DNA of 64,000 bases from Flexivirga endophytica (GTDB taxonomy: Bacteria > Actinomycetota > Actinomycetes > Actinomycetales > Dermatophilaceae). The notes beneath the pieces were generated by a model. It was given only the letters and a program-made list of their open reading frames with translations. It made no database searches and was not told where the DNA came from. The stretch lies in assembly GCF_014640635.1 (NCBI RefSeq), contig NZ_BMHI01000006.1, positions 248,001-312,000 of the forward strand, in the 5' to 3' direction. Positions 15,484-24,838 of this stretch are shown piece by piece. Made by a program: the position numbers and the translations under genes. The number at the start of each line of letters is the position of its first letter. Positions within the stretch are counted from its first letter, which is position 1.

Positions 15484-17121
15484 GTGTCCCACAAGAACTC
15501 ACCGCTCGATCCTGCCGGACTCACCGGGGCATCGCGGCGGCAATTTCTGAAATACACCAGTGTTCTCGGCGCTGCAGCGGGCGTCGCTGCGACGGTCAGC
15601 GCGTGCGGGCCGTCCAGCGGAACGTCCGGCAATGGCGGTGGCGGAGGCAAGGGTGGTTCGTCGACCATCAGCGCGACCCTCGCGTTCCAGCTGTCCGGCA
15701 CGCTCGACCCCGACAACCACTCCAGCGCGGTCGCGACCGCGGCGAACCAGCATGTCTTCGAGGCACTGGTCGACCTCGACCCGGCGTCCCGGGAGCCCTA
15801 TCTCGCGCTCGCGAAGGCACAGCCCAAGGCGAGTTCCGATGGGTTGAAGTGGACCGTCGAGCTGCGCGACGGCGCGAAGTTCTCCGACGGCTCGGCCGTT
15901 ACCGGTGAGGACGTCGCGTGGTCGTTCACGCGATCGATGGACCCGGCCGTGCTGATGTCGCAGTTCATCTCTTTCATCAAGTCCGTGAAGGCAACCGGCA
16001 AGACCTCGGTGGAGTTCACCCTCAAGGAGCCGTTCCCGCTCTTCCCCACCCGAATCTCGGTCATCAAGATCGTGCCGAAGGCCCACACCAAGACCGCGGC
16101 GCAGGCCAAGAAGTTCGGCGACCAGCCGATCGGTTCCGGTCCGTGGGTGCTGGACTCCGCCGACCCGAACAGCGGCCTGACCTTCTCGGTCAACAAGCAC
16201 TACAACGGCAAGTACAAGGCCAAGGCGACCAAGATGGTCTGGCACACCACGACGCAGGACTCGACCCGCATCGCCGACCTGCAGAGCGGTCGTTCGCAGA
16301 CGATCGAGGCAGTGCCCTTCGTCAACGTGAAGCAGCTGAAGAAGACCAAGAAGGTCGAAGCCAAGCAGGCCTTCAACCAGATCTTCCTGATGTTCAACTG
16401 CTCGGCAAAACCCTTCGACGACAAGCGAGTCCGGCAGGCGCTGCACTACGCGATCGACACCGACGCCATCGTCAGGACAGCGTTCCAGGGCTACGCCTCT
16501 GCGGCGCAGAGCTACCTCGACGAGGGCAACGCCGACTTCCAGAAGGCCTCGACCGTCTACAACCACGACCCGGCCAAGGCCAAGAAGTTGCTCGCCGAGG
16601 CCGGCGCCTCCAACCTCTCGATCGAGCTGGTCACCACCGACGCCGGAGCCGTCGCATCCACGGCTCCGCTGATCATCGACGCGTGGAAGAAGGTGGGTGT
16701 CACCGCGAAGTTGAACACCGCACCGTCGGCGTCGGTCTACGCACCGGCACCGGACGGCCTGATCACCAAGCCGAACTTCCGGGTGCTGCTGGCCTCCGGT
16801 GACCCGACCGTGTATGGCGCCGACGTCGACCTGCTGATGCGCTGGTTCTACTACGGCGCCACCTGGCCGGTCGACCGGTTCCACTGGCAGAAGGCCTCGG
16901 CCAAGAAGGTCGCCGACTGGCTGGACGAAGCCGCCAAGGAGTCCGACGAGGCCAAGCAGAAGGCGTTGTGGCAGAAGGCGATCGACTTCGTCGCCGACGA
17001 GGCCCCGCTCTATCCGGTGGTGCACACGAAGATGGTCACCGGCTGGGACGACAAGAAGCTGACCGACTTCGAGCCGGTCGCCACCACGGGCCTGTACTTC
17101 CTCAAGGCCAAGCCCGCCTGA
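15484..17121 (+). CDS. ABC transporter substrate-binding lipoprotein, family 5
   Basis: The extracellular binding component of a peptide/nickel-type ABC importer. The 545-residue protein carries a twin-arginine signal (ASRRQFLKYTS) and a lipobox (VSAC, C41), followed by a Gly/Ser linker, so it is a Tat-exported lipoprotein. The SBP_bac_5 fold is clear from LALAKAQPKASSDGLKWTVELR, the ITVVEFTL-like strands and VRQALHYAIDTDAIV. I chose the GTG at 15484, 6 bp after GGAGG. The class also includes sialic acid importers (SatABCD type); the nan genes downstream make sialic acid the likely cargo. Confidence 0.88.
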   Translation: MSHKNSPLDPAGLTGASRRQFLKYTSVLGAAAGVAATVSACGPSSGTSGNGGGGGKGGSSTISATLAFQLSGTLDPDNHSSAVATAANQHVFEALVDLDPASREPYLALAKAQPKASSDGLKWTVELRDGAKFSDGSAVTGEDVAWSFTRSMDPAVLMSQFISFIKSVKATGKTSVEFTLKEPFPLFPTRISVIKIVPKAHTKTAAQAKKFGDQPIGSGPWVLDSADPNSGLTFSVNKHYNGKYKAKATKMVWHTTTQDSTRIADLQSGRSQTIEAVPFVNVKQLKKTKKVEAKQAFNQIFLMFNCSAKPFDDKRVRQALHYAIDTDAIVRTAFQGYASAAQSYLDEGNADFQKASTVYNHDPAKAKKLLAEAGASNLSIELVTTDAGAVASTAPLIIDAWKKVGVTAKLNTAPSASVYAPAPDGLITKPNFRVLLASGDPTVYGADVDLLMRWFYYGATWPVDRFHWQKASAKKVADWLDEAAKESDEAKQKALWQKAIDFVADEAPLYPVVHTKMVTGWDDKKLTDFEPVATTGLYFLKAKPA

Positions 17122-17169
17122 GGAGCCGCTCATCAATTCTGACCAGGTCCCGACCGAGGAGGTGTTCGC

Positions 17170-18126
17170 ATGGCTCGCGTACTCAGCCTGATCTTCCGGC
17201 GAATACTGACGTTGATCCCGCTGCTGCTCGGCATCGCACTCTTCGTCTTCGTCATCATGCGCCTGTCGCCGGTGAACTCCGCCGTCTCCGCGCTCGGCGA
17301 CAGCGCGAGCAAACAGCAGATCGCGCAGTACAACCACGAACACGGCCTCGACAAGTCGCCACCGGTGCAGTTCGTCAACTTCATCGGTGATCTGCTCACC
17401 GGCGATCTCGGCACGACCCAATCGCTGAACAAGCCGGTGTCGAGCCTGGTCGAGGAGGCGTTGCCGGTCACCATCGAGCTGACCGTGCTGGGCGTGCTAC
17501 TGGCGTTCGTCCTCGCGATGGTGCTCGGCATCGTCGCGGCGCTCTACCGCGACAAGTGGCCCGACCACGCGGTGCGCGTCATGTCGATGGCCGGGATCTC
17601 CATCCCGTCGTTCTGGTTGGCGCTGTTGTTGATTCAGCAGTTCGCGATCAGCCGGTCGTGGTTGCCGAACGCCGGGTACGTCAATCCGGGAGAGGACTTC
17701 GGCGGGTTCTTGAAGTCGATGGCGATGCCGGCGGTGTCGCTGGCGCTGCCCGTCGGTTGTTCACTCGCCAGGATCGTGCGGACCTCGATGGTGGAGGAGC
17801 TGGACAAGGACTACGTGCGCACTGCGTATGGCGCGGGTCTGCCGCCATACGTCGTCGTCGGGCGCAACGTCCTGCGCAACGCGCTGGTCAACCCGCTCAC
17901 CGTCCTCGGCCTGCGCGTCGGCTACCTGCTCGGCGGCACGATCATCATCGAGGCGATCTTCCAATTGCCGGGCATGGGGACGCTGGTCATGCAGGCGGTG
18001 ACGACGAACGACACGTCGCTGGCCCAGGGCACCATCCTGGTCATCGCCGGCTGTTTCGTCGTCATCAACCTGGTCGTCGACCTGCTCTACATGGTCGCCA
18101 ACCCGAGATTGCGAGGAGGCCACTGA
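17170..18126 (+). CDS. ABC transporter permease, DppB type
   Basis: A 318-residue inner-membrane permease with six predicted transmembrane helices. It opens with the DppB signature (RILTLIPLLLGIALFVFVIMRLSP) and has the EAA loop near VRTSMVEELDKDYVRTAYGAGL, which contacts the ATPase. A GGAGGTG ribosome binding site precedes the ATG. Its TGA overlaps the ATG of the next gene (ATGA), so translation is coupled. Confidence 0.9.
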   Translation: MARVLSLIFRRILTLIPLLLGIALFVFVIMRLSPVNSAVSALGDSASKQQIAQYNHEHGLDKSPPVQFVNFIGDLLTGDLGTTQSLNKPVSSLVEEALPVTIELTVLGVLLAFVLAMVLGIVAALYRDKWPDHAVRVMSMAGISIPSFWLALLLIQQFAISRSWLPNAGYVNPGEDFGGFLKSMAMPAVSLALPVGCSLARIVRTSMVEELDKDYVRTAYGAGLPPYVVVGRNVLRNALVNPLTVLGLRVGYLLGGTIIIEAIFQLPGMGTLVMQAVTTNDTSLAQGTILVIAGCFVVINLVVDLLYMVANPRLRGGH

Positions 18127-20135
18127 TGGCTGGATATCGCGCGGGCCTGACCCGCAAACTGTCGGAGAGCCCCGGCACCCGATCGATGACCCTGTCGCGG
18201 CTGGGCATCCCGTCGCGCATCGCGCTGTGCTTCGTCGGATTGCTGATCCTGGTGGCGATCTTCAGCGGGTTGCTCACACCGCACGACCCGACGCAGACGG
18301 GCCTCGGCGCCGTCGGGACCGGACCGAGCGGTGACTACTGGTTCGGCCTGGACGCTTCGGGTCGGGACATCTTCTCGCGGTTGATCGCCGGCACCCGGCG
18401 ATCGCTCGAGGTCGGGTTCGGCGCGGCAGCGTTCGCGTTGGTCTTCGGTTCGGTGCTCGGAGCCGTGGCCGCGACCAGCCGCAAGGTCGTCGACGAGACC
18501 GTCATGCGCCTGCTGGACGTCGTGATGGCCTTCCCAGCCATCGCGCTCGCCGCGGTGCTCGTGGTGGCCTACGGCAAGGACAAGCTGTCGGTGCTGATCC
18601 TCGCGATCGGCTTCGTCTTCACTCCGTCCATCGCCCGAGTGGTGCGAGCCAATGTGCTGTCGCAGTACGGCGAGGACTACGTCGCAGCGGAGCAGGTCAT
18701 AGGCGCTCGCCGGTTCCACATCCTGCGGGGTCACGTGCTGCGCAACTGTGCGGCACCGGTCATGGTGTTCACCACGGTGATGGTCGCCGACTCGATCATC
18801 TTCGAGGCGTCGTTGTCCTTCATCGGAGGAGGCCTGCCGGGGCAAGCGGCGCAGTCGTCGTGGGGTTCGGTCATCGCCTACGGCCAGCAGATCCTGCAGG
18901 CCGGCAGCTGGTGGGCGACGTTCTTCCCAGGACTGCTCATCCTGGTGACGGTCCTGTGCCTCAACGTGTTGTCCGAGGGCATCTCGGACGCCTGGGCGGC
19001 GCCGGCGGCTCGCGGCTCCGCACCGACCGGCTCGGCCGAGATCGAGGCCGAGGAGAAGGCAGCCGGCGGCGCTCCGGCGGAGGATCTCCCGGGTCTGGCG
19101 CTCGCCGCCGAGCGGTTGCGAGCGAGCGCACGACCGCTACCCGAGGCCGAGCCGATCCTGACGGTGCGTGACCTGCGGATCGACTTCCCCGGACGTCATC
19201 GTTGGGTCGCCATCGTCGACGGTGTCGACCTCGAGGTGCGACCCGGCGAAGTGCTCGGTCTGGTCGGGGAATCCGGCAGCGGAAAGTCGTTGACCTCTCT
19301 CGCGATCATGGGCCTGCTGCCCAAGGACGCGCACGTCGCCGGCTCGATGACGTTCGACGGCAAGGAACTCGTCGGCATGAAGCCGGGTAGGCGTCGCGCG
19401 TTGATGGGTCGGAAGATCGCGATGGTCTACCAGGATGCGCTCTCGGCGCTGAACCCTGCGATGACCATCAAAGCCCAACTGCAACAGGTCATTCGGCGCG
19501 GCGGCACCAGGTCCGCCGACGAACTGATGGGCCTGGTCGGGCTGGACACGAGGCGAACGCTGGCGGCATACCCGCACGAACTGTCCGGTGGTCAGCGCCA
19601 ACGTGTCGTGATCGCGATGGCGCTGGCACGGGACGCCAAGCTGATCATCGCCGACGAGCCGACGACCGCGCTGGACGTCACCGTGCAGGCGCAGGTCATC
19701 GAGTTGCTGCTGCGGCTGCGGGCCGAACACGGCTTCGCGCTGATCCTGGTCAGTCATGACCTGGCCCTGGTCAGCGAGGTCTGCGACCGCGTCGCCGTGA
19801 TGTATGGCGGTCGGATCGTCGAGGCCGGCGTCGCCGCCGACGTCGTGGAGCAGCCCCAACACCATTACTCCCGTGGGCTGCTCGGATCGGTGCTCTCCTT
19901 GGAGGCGGGTGCCGAACGACTCACCCAGATCCGCGGGACCGTGCCGTCGCCGGCCGACTTCCCGGCCGGCTGTCGCTTCGCCGACCGTTGTCCCGCGGCG
20001 ACCTCGGTCTGTCACGAGGACGTGCCGCAGATGATCGCCCACGGAACCAACCCGGACGTGCACCGATCCGCGTGCCATCACGCGGTCACCGGACAGAGCT
20101 CCACACCCGATCTCATGAAGGCGGCAGGGAAATGA
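18126..20135 (+). CDS. Fused ABC permease (DppC type) and ATPase (DppD type)
   Basis: A single 669-residue protein that joins two transporter subunits. Residues 1 to about 300 form the second permease: FGLDASGRDIFSRLIAGTRRSLEVG, EAA loop VRANVLSQYGEDYVAAEQVIGA, and a last helix ending ISDAWAAP. A charged linker (about 300-345) follows. The rest is the ATPase: Walker A GESGSGKS, Q-loop VYQDALSALNPAM, signature LSGGQRQR, Walker B LIIADEPTTALD, and the oligopeptide C-terminal extension with cysteines (CRFADRCPAATSVC). In most peptide importers these are separate genes. The frame runs through without a stop, so this is a true fusion. Confidence 0.88.
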   Translation: MAGYRAGLTRKLSESPGTRSMTLSRLGIPSRIALCFVGLLILVAIFSGLLTPHDPTQTGLGAVGTGPSGDYWFGLDASGRDIFSRLIAGTRRSLEVGFGAAAFALVFGSVLGAVAATSRKVVDETVMRLLDVVMAFPAIALAAVLVVAYGKDKLSVLILAIGFVFTPSIARVVRANVLSQYGEDYVAAEQVIGARRFHILRGHVLRNCAAPVMVFTTVMVADSIIFEASLSFIGGGLPGQAAQSSWGSVIAYGQQILQAGSWWATFFPGLLILVTVLCLNVLSEGISDAWAAPAARGSAPTGSAEIEAEEKAAGGAPAEDLPGLALAAERLRASARPLPEAEPILTVRDLRIDFPGRHRWVAIVDGVDLEVRPGEVLGLVGESGSGKSLTSLAIMGLLPKDAHVAGSMTFDGKELVGMKPGRRRALMGRKIAMVYQDALSALNPAMTIKAQLQQVIRRGGTRSADELMGLVGLDTRRTLAAYPHELSGGQRQRVVIAMALARDAKLIIADEPTTALDVTVQAQVIELLLRLRAEHGFALILVSHDLALVSEVCDRVAVMYGGRIVEAGVAADVVEQPQHHYSRGLLGSVLSLEAGAERLTQIRGTVPSPADFPAGCRFADRCPAATSVCHEDVPQMIAHGTNPDVHRSACHHAVTGQSSTPDLMKAAGK

Positions 20136-21166
20136 ACACTCCACTGTTGGAGGGCAAGGACCTGCACGTGGTCCACCGCATCCGCGGTGGTGGCCTGTTC
20201 GGCAGCGGTCATGTCTACGCGCTGACCGGTGCTGACGTGGCGATCGAAGCGGGCAGCACCGTCGGCATCGTCGGCGAATCCGGTTGCGGCAAATCGACAC
20301 TCGCGCGCGTGCTGGTGGGCCTGCAGCGGCCGACCGAGGGCTCGCTGCTGTGGGAGGGGCACGACGTCTGGGCGATGTCCGCTCGCGAACGGCGCACTGT
20401 GCTCGGCCGCGGCGTCGGGATGATCTTCCAGGACCCCTCCGGCTCGCTGAACCGGCGGATGCCGGTGTCGGAGATCATCCGGGACCCGCTGGACGTGCAC
20501 CGCTGGAAGTCTCCGAGGGAGCGTGCTGTGCGGGTGCGGGAGCTGATGGACCTCGTCGGACTGCCGGTCTCTCTCGCGGATGCGTTGCCCACGTCGCTGT
20601 CCGGCGGGCAGCGCCAGCGTGTGTCCATCGCGCGGGCACTGGCGCTGGACCCCGCGCTCGTCGTGGCCGACGAACCGACGAGCGCATTGGACGTGTCGGT
20701 CCGTGCCCAGATCCTCAATCTGCTGCTCGACCTCAAGAGCCAGCTCAACCTGGCAATGGTCTTCGTGTCACACGACATTCAGACCGTCCGGCGCGTCAGC
20801 GACCGGGTCATCAGCATGTACCTCGGCCGGATCGTCGAGCAGGCACCGGCCGCCGGACTGCCCGATGACGGTCGGCATCCCTACACACGGGCGCTCTTCT
20901 CGGCCGCGCCCAGCCTGCTGCACCCGACCGACCCGATCCCGTTGGGCGGGTCGGTGCCGTCGGCGTCCGCGCCGCCGAGCGGCTGTCCCTTCCGAACCCG
21001 CTGCTGGCGGGCGGACGACGTCTGCGCCACCGAGATGCCGGCGTATGACGAGGTTGCCGTAGACCACTCTGTCCGCTGCTATCACCCGATCGAATCCACA
21101 ACCACCACAACAGAATTGCTGCGCGAGGCCACCGCCGACCGCGCAACGGCTGCGCAAGGAGCGTGA
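20132..21166 (+). CDS. ABC transporter ATP-binding protein, DppF type
   Basis: The second ATPase of the importer, 344 residues. Walker A is GESGCGKS, the Q-loop is FQDPSGSLNRRM, the signature LSGGQRQR, and Walker B VVADEPTSALD. The C-terminal extension has the four-cysteine cluster of this subfamily (CPFRTRCWRADDVC). Its ATG overlaps the stop of the fused permease-ATPase. GCAAGGAGC at its end serves as ribosome binding site for the lyase gene. Confidence 0.92.
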   Translation: MNTPLLEGKDLHVVHRIRGGGLFGSGHVYALTGADVAIEAGSTVGIVGESGCGKSTLARVLVGLQRPTEGSLLWEGHDVWAMSARERRTVLGRGVGMIFQDPSGSLNRRMPVSEIIRDPLDVHRWKSPRERAVRVRELMDLVGLPVSLADALPTSLSGGQRQRVSIARALALDPALVVADEPTSALDVSVRAQILNLLLDLKSQLNLAMVFVSHDIQTVRRVSDRVISMYLGRIVEQAPAAGLPDDGRHPYTRALFSAAPSLLHPTDPIPLGGSVPSASAPPSGCPFRTRCWRADDVCATEMPAYDEVAVDHSVRCYHPIESTTTTTELLREATADRATAAQGA

Positions 21167-21169
21167 ACT

Positions 21170-22105
21170 GTGACCACTACCTACACCGGCGTCATCCCGC
21201 CCGTCCTCACCCCACTGACCGAGGACGGCACCGTGGACCGGGACTCGCTCGAGCGACTCGTGCAGCATCTGCTCGACGGTGGCGTCGACGGCCTCTTCGC
21301 CCTCGGCAGCTCGGGGGAGACCGTCTTCCTGACCGACGAGCAGCGGGATGAGGCGCTGGAGGTCATCGTGCACACGGCGGCCGGCGCGGTGCCGGTGATG
21401 GCCGGCTGCATCGAGCCGACGACTCCGCGGGTGCTGGAGCGGCTGCGCGCGGCCGAACGCTTCGGCGCCGATGCGACCGTCGTCACGGCCCCGTTCTACG
21501 CGATCGTCGGACCGCACGAGATCGAGAGACACCTGCGGGCCGTGGCATCGGCGTCGTCGCTGCCGGTGGTCGCCTACGACATACCGGTCTGCGTCGGCCG
21601 CAAGCTGCCGCTGGACCTGCTGTTGCGGCTGGCGGGCGAGGGAGTGCTGGCCGGCGTCAAGGACTCCAGCGGGGACGACGTCGCGTTCCGGCAGTTGCGG
21701 ATCGGGCTGGACGACCAGGGCGACAGCACATTCTCGTTGCTGACCGGACACGAGCTGGTCGTCGACGGGATGCTGCTCGCCGGTGCCTCCGGATCGGTGC
21801 CCGGCCTGGGCAACGTCGACCCGGCCGGTTATGTGCGGCTGCACTCGTATGCCGGCAAGCAGGACTGGGCGGCAGCGCGCGCCGAGCAGGAGCGGTTGGC
21901 GCGCCTCTTCCGCATCGTCGACGCCGCGGACCCGGCCACGGCCGCCGGCGCCACGCGGGGTGTCGGTGCCTTCAAGACCGCAGCCCACCTGCTGGGCATC
22001 ATCGATTCGCCGACCGTGTCGCTGCCGATGCGAGGCTACGACGAGGCCGAAACCGGCCGTGTCCGTGAGCAATTGGAGCTTGCCGGACTCGACGTCCGGC
22101 GATGA
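21170..22105 (+). CDS. nanA: N-acetylneuraminate lyase (DapA family)
   Basis: A class I aldolase, 311 residues, of the dihydrodipicolinate synthase/N-acetylneuraminate lyase family. It would split sialic acid into ManNAc and pyruvate. K164 in GVKDSSGD is the Schiff-base lysine, the pyruvate-binding loop is GSSGE, and the tyrosine of VVAYDIPVC is the usual catalytic one. Sequence alone does not separate this lyase from related DapA-family aldolases. The position between a transporter and nanK/nanE, under a sialidase-linked repressor, makes NanA the best call. Start GTG at 21170, three bases after the previous stop codon. Confidence 0.83.
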   Translation: MTTTYTGVIPPVLTPLTEDGTVDRDSLERLVQHLLDGGVDGLFALGSSGETVFLTDEQRDEALEVIVHTAAGAVPVMAGCIEPTTPRVLERLRAAERFGADATVVTAPFYAIVGPHEIERHLRAVASASSLPVVAYDIPVCVGRKLPLDLLLRLAGEGVLAGVKDSSGDDVAFRQLRIGLDDQGDSTFSLLTGHELVVDGMLLAGASGSVPGLGNVDPAGYVRLHSYAGKQDWAAARAEQERLARLFRIVDAADPATAAGATRGVGAFKTAAHLLGIIDSPTVSLPMRGYDEAETGRVREQLELAGLDVRR

Positions 22106-22169
22106 GTGAGCGCAGCGAGCGATCGATGATCTCAGGCGTTCGCGGGTGCCGACGAAGGAGGGAACCGCG

Positions 22170-23111
22170 ATGAGTGCCGCCGCATCACGGTGCGCCGTCG
22201 GCGTTGATATCGGGGGTACCAAGACGGTTGCCGCGCTGGTGGACGGTTCGGGAGCCGTCATCGGACGGGCAGCCGAGCCGACCCCCGGCGGCGACGGTCC
22301 GGACGCGATCCTGGCGACAGCGCTCCGACTGGTGAAGGCCGTCGCCGACGGTACCCGCCCCCTCGGGGTGGGGATCGGGTCAGCCGGCGTGATCGACCAC
22401 CGGTCCGGCGTCGTGCTCTCGGCGACCAGTGTGCTGCGCGACTGGGCGGGCACGCTTGTGCGAGAGCGCATTTCGGACGCGACTGCGCTGCCGGTGCAGG
22501 TGGTCAACGACGTGCACGCGCACGCGCTCGGGGAGGCGTGGATCGGCGCCGCGGCCGGCGCCGGTTCGATGCTGATGGTCGCGGTCGGGACGGGGGTCGG
22601 TGCGTCGTTCGTGCACGGGGGAGAGGTGCTGTTCGGTGCGCACTGCGTGGCGGGGCATCTCGGGCACGTGCCGTCCGCCGCGGCGGGAAGTCGCCTCTGC
22701 GTCTGCGGACGCGTGGGGCACCTTGAAGCGGTCGCGGCAGGGCCGGCACTGACAGCGTCATACAGCGAGCTTGTCGGGCGGCCGGTGAGCACGCTGCAGG
22801 AAGTGGTGCGCGACGCGGTCGCCGGGTCGGAGGCCGCGCGCGTCGTCGTCACCGATGGCGCGAAGGCGCTCGGTGCCGCTGTCGGCGGTGCGGTGAACCT
22901 GCTCGATCCCGAGGTCGTCGTGATCGGCGGCGGGGTGGTCGGCGCGGGTCAGATGTGGTGGCGGCCGATGGAGCGCGCGTTGCGCGACGAACTGCTGCCG
23001 GCGACCGCGGATGTGCAGGTATGCGGAAGCCGGCTCGGCTCCGATGCGGCACTGGTCGGCGCGGCTCGACTCGTGCTGACCGACGACTTCAGAACGAAGG
23101 GAAAACGTTGA
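22170..23111 (+). CDS. nanK: ROK-family kinase, likely N-acetylmannosamine kinase
   Basis: A 313-residue sugar kinase that would phosphorylate ManNAc to ManNAc-6-phosphate. ATP motif VGVDIGGTKTVAAL lies at the N-terminus, the catalytic aspartate is in VVNDVHAHALGE, and a second phosphate loop is VAVGTGVGASFV. The ROK zinc motif is altered: LCVCGRVGHLE has histidine where the third cysteine usually stands, a change also compatible with zinc binding. GGAGG lies before the ATG at 22170. The stop overlaps the TTG start of nanE. Confidence 0.82.
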   Translation: MSAAASRCAVGVDIGGTKTVAALVDGSGAVIGRAAEPTPGGDGPDAILATALRLVKAVADGTRPLGVGIGSAGVIDHRSGVVLSATSVLRDWAGTLVRERISDATALPVQVVNDVHAHALGEAWIGAAAGAGSMLMVAVGTGVGASFVHGGEVLFGAHCVAGHLGHVPSAAAGSRLCVCGRVGHLEAVAAGPALTASYSELVGRPVSTLQEVVRDAVAGSEAARVVVTDGAKALGAAVGGAVNLLDPEVVVIGGGVVGAGQMWWRPMERALRDELLPATADVQVCGSRLGSDAALVGAARLVLTDDFRTKGKR

Positions 23112-23797
23112 AACACAACGTGATCGAGTCGTTGCGCGGCAGGTTGATCGTGTCCTGTCAGGCCTACCCGGGCGAACCGATGCGTGATCCGCGGACCATG
23201 ACGCAGATGGCGTTGTCCGCGGCCCGCGGTGGTGCGGCGGCGATCCGCGCCCAGGGCCTGGACGATCTGCGGCTGATCCATCGGCAGGTCGAGCTGCCGG
23301 CGATCGGTCTGTGGAAGGACGGCGATGCGCTGGTCTACATCACCCCCACTCTGGAGCACGCGCTCGCAGTGGCGGAGACCGGCGTCGAGATCGTGGCGAT
23401 CGACGGCACCGCGCAGAACCGGCCCGATGGGCGGACCGTCGCCGAGACCATCGCCGAATTGCACCGGCGCACAGACGTTCTCGTGATGGCGGACTGCTCC
23501 ACCCTGGAAGAAGGGCGGTCCGCAGCCGACGCGGGCGCGGATCTGGTCGGCACCACGTTGGCGGGGTATACGCCATACACGAATAAGACCGCAGGTCCCG
23601 ATCTGCGACTTGTCGAGCAACTCGCTGCCGCTGTCGACGTGCCGGTCATCTGCGAGGGGCGAGTGCACACACCGGACCAGGCGCGCGGGGCGATCGAGGC
23701 GGGTGCGTTCAGCGTGGTGGTCGGCACCGCCATCACACATCCGACCACCATCACCGGGTGGTTCGCCGATGCTGTGGGCTCGGCACAACACGGTTGA
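23108..23797 (+). CDS. nanE: N-acetylmannosamine-6-phosphate 2-epimerase
   Basis: A TIM-barrel enzyme, 229 residues, converting ManNAc-6-P to GlcNAc-6-P, the step that joins sialic acid to amino-sugar catabolism. Family motifs include GRLIVSCQAYPGEPM, AARGGAAAIRAQG, ALVYITPT, EIVAIDGTAQNRPDG, ADCSTLEEG and GTTLAGYTPYT. The start is TTG at 23108, overlapping the nanK stop (TTGA); no nearer ATG or GTG would keep the conserved N-terminus. NagA and NagB, needed next, are not in this window. Confidence 0.92.
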   Translation: MKHNVIESLRGRLIVSCQAYPGEPMRDPRTMTQMALSAARGGAAAIRAQGLDDLRLIHRQVELPAIGLWKDGDALVYITPTLEHALAVAETGVEIVAIDGTAQNRPDGRTVAETIAELHRRTDVLVMADCSTLEEGRSAADAGADLVGTTLAGYTPYTNKTAGPDLRLVEQLAAAVDVPVICEGRVHTPDQARGAIEAGAFSVVVGTAITHPTTITGWFADAVGSAQHG

Positions 23798-24025
23798 TCA
23801 TCGAAGCCTGCAGAACGTGCGCTCGACGGTGCGGTCTGCAGAATGACCGTGGGATCGATTGCTTTTACACCCAATTCAGCATCCACAGGGCTGTCTTGCA
23901 GGAATTGGTTCGCGCAGCCAGACACCCTCGAAAGTGGTGCCGTCGGAAGCATTGGAATCTAATGTTCATTGAACCCCGGGACACAAGTCGTTGGGGTTCA
24001 TTCCTTCAGTAAGCGGGGGATTTCC

Positions 24026-24760
24026 ATGAACAGAAGCAAGAACATCCGGCTGGTCGGTTTCGTCAGCGCATTGGGCGTGTCCGCGGCCCTCGTCGCGGCG
24101 GCATCCTCGGGCACGGGCGCGTACTTCACGGACAGCGCCAGCGGCCACGTCTCCGGTACTTCCGGCAGCCTGGCACTCTCGACCGGTCCCACCGCGATCG
24201 ACTTCACCGGCTTGAACCCCGGCGTCGACAAGTCGCAGAAGGTCGATTTCAGCGTCAAGTCCGGCTCGACGACCAACGCAGACATTTGGCTCGTCTTCGA
24301 CGCCTCAACGGCTGGATACGGCAACTTCACCGGTGCGACGGATGCCGGTGGCACGGCATACGACGGGGTCACGGGCGGCGGGCTGGGCCAGTACGGTCAC
24401 TTCAAGCTGGCAAGCCCCGCCGGCAACTTCGAGTCGTACAACCTGCAGCTGCCGACGGTCGCCGACGCCACCCAGCCCTACACATCGACGGGATCGGCCA
24501 ACACCTGCACGGTGAACAAATACGGCCACGGGGGAAGCAGTACCCAACACACCGTCGGCGACGGTACCGACATCGCTGAGTGCGGCGTGCCCGCCGCAAT
24601 CCTGCTCAAGGGCAACCTCGCACCCGGAGTCGCAGCCAGTGCCACCATCACGTTCGGAATCACCGGTAAGGCGCAGACACAGAACACGGTATGGGCCAAC
24701 GTGGGGTACAAGATCGTCGCCACTCAGCCGGGTGTCGCGCCGACCGGACCGACCTGGTAA
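24026..24760 (+). CDS. TasA/camelysin-like secreted protein with SipW-type signal
   Basis: A 244-residue exported protein of unknown function. The N-terminus MNRSKNIRLVGFVSALGVSA leads to a signal ending in GTGAYFTDSASG, the ayFtD pattern processed by SipW-type peptidases. The mature part is beta-rich, with few charged residues and two cysteines (NTCTVN, AECGVPA) that could form a disulfide. In Bacillus such proteins form biofilm fibres. The signal peptidase gene follows 78 bp downstream, which supports the pairing. The mature sequence itself is too divergent to claim fibre formation. Confidence 0.8.
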   Translation: MNRSKNIRLVGFVSALGVSAALVAAASSGTGAYFTDSASGHVSGTSGSLALSTGPTAIDFTGLNPGVDKSQKVDFSVKSGSTTNADIWLVFDASTAGYGNFTGATDAGGTAYDGVTGGGLGQYGHFKLASPAGNFESYNLQLPTVADATQPYTSTGSANTCTVNKYGHGGSSTQHTVGDGTDIAECGVPAAILLKGNLAPGVAASATITFGITGKAQTQNTVWANVGYKIVATQPGVAPTGPTW

Positions 24761-24838
24761 TCGATCGGCCGTCAACGGCTTGGTGGGGCGAGAAGCCTCG
24801 TCCCATCGAGCCGCCCACTCACACGTGAGGAGTCACTC

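Noticed and set aside
15499-17421. A 640-codon open frame on the minus strand
   Set aside because: It is antisense to the substrate-binding protein gene, which has a Tat signal, lipobox and family motifs.
22106-22169. The string gagtgagcgcagcgagcgatcg between nanA and nanK as a possible regulatory repeat
   Set aside because: It resembles a short GC-rich repeat often seen after actinobacterial genes; no pairing partner or second copy was noted in the window.
20768-22852. A 694-codon open frame on the minus strand
   Set aside because: It is antisense to the ATPase, nanA and nanK genes; residue make-up is that of a GC-rich shadow frame.
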